10,428 nucleotides of DNA from Anaerolineales bacterium (GTDB lineage Bacteria; Chloroflexota; Anaerolineae; Anaerolineales; Villigracilaceae). Position numbers and translations under genes: made by a program. The notes under the pieces were generated by a model. The model searched no databases, was not told where the DNA came from, and saw nothing but the letters and a program-made list of their open reading frames with translations. How positions within the stretch are numbered: position 1 is the stretch's first letter; each line of letters begins with the position of its first letter. Below are positions 6,870 to 10,428 of this stretch, piece after piece. Location: the NCBI GenBank assembly GCA_020847355.1, contig JADLCG010000052.1, positions 1 through 10,428 of the forward strand. Direction: 5' to 3'.

Positions 6870-7097
6870 TTACGAGAACCTTGCTCTGCTTTCACGAATT
6901 GCGTCAAGAATATCAACTTTAGTGATTGGAAGTTTTACGCTTCGCACATCAAAGGGCGAAGTTTTTGGAGGTTGTTCAGGATGAATAATAAAGACTCGAC
7001 CATCACGGCTCCTCAACCTAACTTGCCCTTCCATTAATGCGCTCTCTAATAAAGTTGAAAGTCTTTCACGCGCTTCAGAATAAGAGTAAGTAGTCAT
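6870..7097 (-). CDS. Phd/YefM-family antitoxin, without a toxin partner
   Basis: A 75-aa protein of the Phd/YefM type. The N-terminal part YSYSEARERLSTLLESALMEGQVRLRSRDGRVFII matches the family pattern (Ser-x-x-Arg helix, LLxxxxxGxxxxIxRxGxxxxI strand-turn-strand), which dimerises and binds operator DNA. The C-terminal segment ITKVDILDAIRESRAR is the kind of helix that normally wraps a toxin. The ATG at 7097 is chosen because AGAGG lies seven bases upstream. An ATG at 7103 is only one base from it. No Doc, RelE or PIN toxin lies next to it. The downstream side is an attC-like site 11 bp away, and the upstream neighbour is a membrane protein. Solitary antitoxins in cassettes could act as anti-addiction genes or stabilise the array. 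This is inference. Confidence 0.75.
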   Translation of the reverse strand: MTTYSYSEARERLSTLLESALMEGQVRLRSRDGRVFIIHPEQPPKTSPFDVRSVKLPITKVDILDAIRESRARFS

Positions 7098-7134
7098 AGT
7101 CATGCCTCTAATAAATGTCGAATGTCTATACTGC

Positions 7135-7527
7135 TTATGTAAAAAAGCCCCAGTAAATAAAAACGAAAATCAAGAGGAGCACGTATAGCGCAAATGCTAT
7201 GGGGATAACAGACGCCATTCCAAGAAATATTAGGAAACGCCGCTTGAAAAGCATAAGAGCCATTATGGCTCCGTTAATAAATATTCCAAAAAGGCAGAGA
7301 CTGTTCAAGATGAAAGAGCCAAATGGAAGTTGGCGGTATTCCGTTTTATATAATAGAAAATTATAATTCTCATTCACATAATCCAAATTCATTATATAGG
7401 ATCCGAGCTTCCATAAAATGAAATTTAATATCAAAGATAGTCCCATGCCTAGCCAGAAATCACCTTTTTTAGGACCTGGATGACTGGTTGTGAGTTTTTC
7501 CCGAACTTCCGCACTATCGCTTCCCAT
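7135..7527 (-). CDS. Small membrane protein of unknown function (three predicted transmembrane segments)
   Basis: A 130-aa protein with a polar N-terminus (1-22, PGPKKGD) and hydrophobic segments near 24-46, 70-93 and 98-128. The last is very long and rich in Phe/Leu/Ile/Val. A KRR cluster at 95-97 between the second and third segments would favour a cytoplasmic loop. I do not recognise the family. The ATG has AGGA eight bases upstream but overlaps by 14 bp a 19-codon frame that has a much stronger ribosome binding site, so translation may be coupled to it. The antitoxin gene starts 37 bp downstream, and both genes share one cassette (7626-6753), probably as an operon. Confidence 0.7.
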   Translation of the reverse strand: MGSDSAEVREKLTTSHPGPKKGDFWLGMGLSLILNFILWKLGSYIMNLDYVNENYNFLLYKTEYRQLPFGSFILNSLCLFGIFINGAIMALMLFKRRFLIFLGMASVIPIAFALYVLLLIFVFIYWGFFT

Positions 7528-7573
7528 GATTTTTATCCTGTAATATCTTAATAAAGTCTGAGATTTCGGACAT
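7514..7573 (-). CDS. Possible 19-residue leader peptide upstream of the membrane protein
   Basis: The frame from ATG at 7573 reads MSEISDFIKILQDKNHGKR and stops with TAG at 7514, overlapping the start of the membrane-protein gene by 14 bp in another frame. AGAGGAGA ends about seven bases before the ATG and is the best ribosome binding site in this cassette. It may be a real small peptide, a leader for translational coupling, or the original N-terminus of the membrane protein now split by a frameshift. I cannot tell which. Confidence 0.4.
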   Translation of the reverse strand: MSEISDFIKILQDKNHGKR

Positions 7574-7620
7574 AATCTATTCTCCTCTGATGAATGAATA
7601 ATATAGGGTGGTTATCAAGC

Positions 7621-7720
7621 GCCTGACGGTTTGCGTTACCTGCGGGTGGAGATAAAACTTCGAGAGCGGGGCTGCCGCTGAAAGCGGCAGTCCCGCTCTC
7701 GAGTGCGCGCTTTGTTAGCC
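7621..7720 (-). repeat. attC-like recombination site (attC3)
   Basis: On the minus strand: R'' GGCTAAC (7720-7714), then AAAGCGCGCA, a large hairpin, GTAACGCAAACC, and R' GTCAGGC (7627-7621). Total 100 nt, the shortest of the four. Its centre is a 20-bp inverted repeat (7660-7679 against 7683-7702) with one G·T wobble and a 3-base loop, much more regular than in the other sites. R' has GTC in place of the usual GTT. Confidence 0.78.
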
Positions 7721-7779
7721 CACCCCCGCTACAACCTTTTTGTGATTATAGGCAAGAACGTTTCTTAAGGCAAATAAAT

Positions 7780-8565
7780 TTATGGGTACAAAGACCAAAC
7801 ACGCGCACTTGTAATTTCACAGCGCGTTCCAAAATCTCGATTGATTCCAGAGATAATACCGTAGCCAAAAACGCCTTTAAGCGGCTTATCTTTAGAAAGG
7901 GTATATTCACCAATGAATTTACCATTCACATAGACGTAAGCATGATAATCGTAAACAACGAGAGAAAAATCGGCTTCTGCTGGATTGCCGAAATTTAATT
8001 TTCCAGTTCCACGAGTTTTTCCAAGTTCAAAATAATTCTTTGGCGTAGACGATGAGAAAAATATTCTTGACTTATCAAGAAAAACAGCATAGTCGCTTGT
8101 GTCGTCTTGTTGGGCAAAGAGAATTCCACAACCAGAAATTTCTGATGTTGAGCCTGCTGTCTCCCATTCTACATGCCCCATAAAAACAAAATCTTCAAGT
8201 TCAATATCTGTTGGAAATGATTGATACCATCCCATTTGTGCAAATGTTTCCTTGAAATCTTCAAGTTCAATATATTCGCCGTCTGTATTTGGAATATGTC
8301 CTTCATCTACAAATTCTTGAACTTGCGCGAGAGTTTCTTCATATAAAGGGTCTTCTGTTGGAGCAGGGCTGGCGGTAGGTGTGGATGTTCTTGTCGGAAC
8401 TGGCGGATTAGTTGGGACAGCGGTATTAGTTGGTAGAACTAGGGCATTGGCTGGAACAGGTGTGCCTGCATCTCCAGAAGATGTATTTGCGCCATTACAT
8501 GCCAACGCAGGCAAGGCAACAAACGCAACAAACAAAACTTTTGCAAAGCTGTTATTGAATTTCAT
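7780..8565 (-). CDS. Lipoprotein with Pro/Thr linker and LamG-like domain
   Basis: A 261-aa lipoprotein. Signal peptide 1-22 ends PALAC with Cys23 as the lipidated residue. A Pro/Thr-rich linker (about 35-73, with repeated PTxxPxPT) leads to an acidic helical stretch (75-110). The C-terminal domain (about 115-261) contains FVFMGHVEWET, GCGILFAQQDD, YAVFLDKSRIFF and YHAYVYVNGKFIGEY. The alternating strand pattern and the VNGKFIGEY hairpin resemble concanavalin/LamG-like and DUF1080-type beta-sandwiches, which often bind sugars. No catalytic residues can be assigned. AAGGAG lies five bases before the ATG. The gene fills one cassette (8626-7627). Its layout parallels the lipoprotein at 5910-6686 but with little sequence likeness, so they are architectural analogues or distant relatives. 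Confidence 0.82.
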   Translation of the reverse strand: MKFNNSFAKVLFVAFVALPALACNGANTSSGDAGTPVPANALVLPTNTAVPTNPPVPTRTSTPTASPAPTEDPLYEETLAQVQEFVDEGHIPNTDGEYIELEDFKETFAQMGWYQSFPTDIELEDFVFMGHVEWETAGSTSEISGCGILFAQQDDTSDYAVFLDKSRIFFSSSTPKNYFELGKTRGTGKLNFGNPAEADFSLVVYDYHAYVYVNGKFIGEYTLSKDKPLKGVFGYGIISGINRDFGTRCEITSARVWSLYP

Positions 8566-8620
8566 ATTTTCTCCTTGTGCAAAATATTTTGAAATTCCCT
8601 GCTTTCTTTTGCAAGAAAGG

Positions 8621-8727
8621 GGCTAGCGGTTTGCGTTACTTGCGGGTGGGCGGGCGTGGAAAATGCTTGAAAATGGCGCACGCCGCGAAGCGGCAGTCCC
8701 CAGCGTCAGGTGCGCGCTTTGTTCGGC
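8621..8727 (-). repeat. attC-like recombination site (attC2)
   Basis: On the minus strand: R'' GCCGAAC (8727-8721), then AAAGCGCGCACCTGACG, a GCCGC-TTC-GCGGC hairpin, CCACGCCCGCCCACC, GTAACGCAAACC and R' GCTAGCC (8627-8621). Total 107 nt. It shares long internal blocks with the site at 6747-6858. R' has GCT in place of GTT, and R'' departs from RYYYAAC at one base, but the same departure occurs in the R' box at the other end of this cassette. Confidence 0.8.
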
Positions 8728-8750
8728 GGCTTTGTGCAGGTGTTGTAGTT

Positions 8751-10016
8751 TCAAGTTTCCCATTTTAATAAGCTCAACCAACTCGACTTGCTCTCAGATA
8801 TTTTTCCAGATTGTCCATTGATAAACATGTGGAAAACATCATTTGAAGTTTTTCGATTGATAACCCATACAGGAAGAAGAATCAATTTATAGGTTTTATC
8901 AAAAATAAGCACATCATCTTGAAGCATATCTGACTCTAGCATAAATAAACTTCGGTGCATAGCTCTCTTAAAAGCAATATCTCGCATGATTTTACGAGAC
9001 ACGATAGCGGCGTCTTCAAGCGCCATTTGATAATTTTCGGCTTGCCAGCCAGCCAGAATCTCGGGGCGATATTCAAGGATTGGTTTCAGGTCAAAAGGAA
9101 AAATTGAAGTAATTGAATCATGCGGCACACTTCGAGCGGCATATACCAATAAATCGTCAATGTCACATTCAAACCAACTCTTTTCGCGGGGCCACTCTCC
9201 TTTTAATATTACCCGCTCTTGTGGTGAGTAAATAGCAGGTGAGACTCGACGCCCTAATGCACAAAAAATCTGTACCGTTCCATCAAACGTCCAGAAAGGC
9301 AGATATATAGACGAGAGCGTAACTTCATTCGTATTGATAAGTTGTAAGAGTTTTTTTGTTTGAATATTCCACTGCTTGGCAATAATTTCTATCACATCAT
9401 CTCTGTGATATTGAAATGGAGCAATGCCAGTGGGAGAAACTAGGTTAGGAGTAGCAGATTGGATAGTTATCATATCCGAATTGCAAAACGGACATTTGAT
9501 TGTCGCTTGACTGGGCGGGTGAGATGTTTTTGCTCCACAAGCATTGCAGATAGATTGAGTCTCGATAAATGCCCAGTTGCTTGAATCATTCTGAATGGAT
9601 GTAGTCAAAGGAGATTCACGGTTAGATGCTTTTTCTAATTTAAAGGACTCTACTTTGCCACAGTATTCACATTGCATACCTGAAATATCGGGGTCAAATC
9701 TTTGTTTACCGCCACAATATGGGCAAGTGAATATCGCAGATTTTGATGTTTTTCTAGTTGTATCATTCTCTGCTTGATTTAATCGGTCAAGTAAAACACT
9801 GGCGGCAAGGGTGTCGGGATTAACTTTTAGCGCTTCTTGTAAATATTTTCGCTTTGCTTCAAGCGTTTCAGACGCTGTCGCCAGCCATAACCAAACACGC
9901 GGATTGGAAGGCTCAATTTTTGCAGCAAGGCTTAGAAACTTCATTGCTTCTTTGTATCGCTCTGTTCGTGCTGCAATAATTCCTCGACCTAGAATTTCGT
10001 AAAAATCATATATCAT
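8751..10016 (-). CDS. TPR protein with two zinc ribbons (TFIIB-type zinc-ribbon family), function unknown
   Basis: A 421-aa soluble protein. Residues about 1-80 form TPR-like helices (RTERYKEAMKFLSLAAKIEPSNPRVWLWLA, then KYLQEALKVNPD). Two zinc ribbons follow, CPYC at 98-101 with CEYC at 116-119, and CNAC at 157-160 with CPFC at 175-178. The C-terminal half has IYLPFWTFDGT at 237-247, FPFDLKPILEYRPEILAGWQAENYQ, and near the end LILLPVWVINRK with MFINGQSGKISE. I recall this C-terminal pattern from bacterial zinc-ribbon proteins sometimes mislabelled as PriA-like helicases. No helicase motif is present here. Biochemical role unknown. No Shine-Dalgarno sequence is visible, but TATAAT lies nine bases before the ATG. 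It is the only gene of the largest complete cassette (10055-8627). Confidence 0.75.
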   Translation of the reverse strand: MIYDFYEILGRGIIAARTERYKEAMKFLSLAAKIEPSNPRVWLWLATASETLEAKRKYLQEALKVNPDTLAASVLLDRLNQAENDTTRKTSKSAIFTCPYCGGKQRFDPDISGMQCEYCGKVESFKLEKASNRESPLTTSIQNDSSNWAFIETQSICNACGAKTSHPPSQATIKCPFCNSDMITIQSATPNLVSPTGIAPFQYHRDDVIEIIAKQWNIQTKKLLQLINTNEVTLSSIYLPFWTFDGTVQIFCALGRRVSPAIYSPQERVILKGEWPREKSWFECDIDDLLVYAARSVPHDSITSIFPFDLKPILEYRPEILAGWQAENYQMALEDAAIVSRKIMRDIAFKRAMHRSLFMLESDMLQDDVLIFDKTYKLILLPVWVINRKTSNDVFHMFINGQSGKISESKSSWLSLLKWET

Positions 10017-10025
10017 ATTTGTTTG

Positions 10026-10031
10026 ATTATA
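10026..10031 (-). promoter_or_regulatory. Putative -10 box inside a cassette (leaderless start)
   Basis: Perfect TATAAT on the minus strand, nine bases before the ATG at 10016, the same geometry as at scpA. It lies between the R' box (10056-10050) and the gene, so this cassette may carry its own promoter. The region 16-18 bases upstream overlaps the recombination core and shows no clear -35 box. Confidence 0.5.
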
Positions 10032-10049
10032 GCTTGTGCTTCATACACC

Positions 10050-10185
10050 GCCGAACGGTTTGTGTTACTGGCGGGTGGGTGGGTGGGTGGGCGTGAAAAA
10101 TGTTTGAGAGCAGAAAAAACTCAAAGCGACGAAACTGCTTGTAAATTGGCAGAATCCCCACCCGTCCAGGCAAGCTGTGTTAGCC
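10050..10185 (-). repeat. attC-like recombination site (attC1)
   Basis: On the minus strand: R'' GGCTAAC (10185-10179), then ACAGCTTGCCTGG, a long variable centre, GTAACACAAACC and R' GTTCGGC (10056-10050). Total 136 nt, the longest and most divergent of the four. The outer stem pairs 10068-10079 with 10157-10169 and leaves one unpaired T at 10165 on the R'' side. A run of GGGT units (10073-10091) lies in the other arm. The preceding truncated gene stops 11 bp before R''. Confidence 0.78.
10073..10091 (+). repeat. (GGGT)n run, G-quadruplex motif inside attC1
   Basis: Five GGG tracts separated by single T residues on the plus strand. One or two GGGT/GGGC units occur at the same place in the other sites, so this looks like a slippage expansion. 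It meets the standard G3 N1 quadruplex pattern with one spare tract. Confidence 0.8.
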
Positions 10186-10195
10186 ACCTGCCTGT

Positions 10196-10428
10196 TTAGC
10201 GAGACTCACTTCTGAAACGCTTGATACGATTTTGAATATCAGAGACAACGTTTTTGATTTCTTCAAAATCTGTTTCGTTTACATACTTTGAAATTTCAGT
10301 GAGTAAAGCCGCTGGATCTGGCTGGTAATAATGAAACAAAGTAGCAATATCGTTTTCGTAAATACCAACTCTTGCAAAATTACCCTGCCGATATAAAGAG
10401 GGTAAGGCATATAGTTTTAGAAGCAATA
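10196..10428 (-). CDS. Unidentified cassette gene, 5' end beyond the window
   Basis: An open frame enters from the right edge and stops with TAA at 10198-10196. About 76 residues are visible, beginning with LLKLYALPSLYRQGNF and ending KRFRSESR. It looks like the mostly helical, charged C-terminal part of a soluble protein. No family is recognised. The first codon in the window, TTG, is more likely an internal Leu than a start. The gene ends 11 bp before R'' of the attC-like site at 10050-10185, so it belongs to the cassette upstream of that site. Confidence 0.6.
   Translation of the reverse strand, partial: LLLKLYALPSLYRQGNFARVGIYENDIATLFHYYQPDPAALLTEISKYVNETDFEEIKNVVSDIQNRIKRFRSESR

Larger units (their letters stand above)
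6753..10428 (-). mobile_element. Integron-type gene-cassette array (no integrase in the window)
   Basis: Four attC-like sites in one orientation delimit cassettes read on the minus strand. These are: cassette 1 (truncated, ending at 10056, unknown gene); cassette 2 (10055-8627, TPR/zinc-ribbon gene); cassette 3 (8626-7627, lipoprotein); and cassette 4 (7626-6753, membrane protein plus antitoxin). A fifth (from 6752 leftward, lipoprotein 5910-6686) lacks a recognisable end. Each gene points toward its own attC, most are separated from it by 11-60 bp, and each cassette holds one or two genes. Integron integrases lie on the side from which cassettes read, so one would be expected beyond 10428. 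Otherwise this is a cluster of attC sites without an integrase. Confidence 0.75.

Noticed and set aside
8751..10016. PriA-like helicase annotation for the zinc-ribbon protein
   Set aside because: The zinc ribbons are the only likeness. No Walker A/B or other helicase motif is present.
6747..10185. The four palindromic repeats as a CRISPR array or a family of MITEs/REP elements
   Set aside because: They are 0.8-1.4 kb apart with genes between, so not CRISPR. There is no target-site duplication or terminal inverted repeat set. The end heptamers vary and match within cassettes, which attC exchange explains and transposition does not.

Overview
The window looks like chromosomal DNA of a Chloroflexota bacterium, most likely of the Anaerolineae. 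This is an inference. It rests on the gene styles: lipoproteins with long Pro/Thr linkers, a TPR plus zinc-ribbon protein of a kind I associate with that phylum, a TTG-started fused pabBC, and genes with a -10 box almost touching the start codon. No rRNA or other taxonomic marker is present.

Left half (1-5834) is housekeeping. It holds the 3' end of an unidentified plus-strand gene and a bidirectional terminator. Then come a fused aminodeoxychorismate synthase/lyase (pabBC, minus), a VanZ-family membrane protein (plus), scpA (chromosome segregation, minus), a moaC-moaD-moaE molybdopterin cluster (plus) and fabF (fatty-acid elongation, plus). scpA and moaC diverge from a 65-bp gap, each with a TATAAT box 9 or 6 nt before its ATG, which suggests leaderless transcripts.

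Right half (about 5862-10428) has a different character. All genes are on the minus strand, look poorer in GC, and are accessory or unknown: two lipoproteins of the same design, a small membrane protein with a possible leader peptide, a solitary Phd/YefM-type antitoxin, a TPR/double-zinc-ribbon protein and a truncated unknown gene. Four related imperfect palindromes of 100-136 nt in one orientation separate them (10050-10185, 8621-8727, 7621-7720, 6747-6858).

I interpret these as integron attC recombination sites and the region as a gene-cassette array. The sites are homogeneous inside, but their 7-nt outer core boxes differ. Each cassette's 5' core box matches the complement of the 3' core box of the same cassette, not of its own attC site (7/7, 6/7 and 6/7 within cassettes; 4-5/7 within sites). 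Site-specific insertion of circular cassettes cut at the core predicts exactly this. The array reads right to left, so an integron integrase, if linked, should lie beyond the right edge. The last cassette (lipoprotein 5910-6686) abuts the fabF side and has no recognisable attC of its own, so this is probably the distal end of the array.
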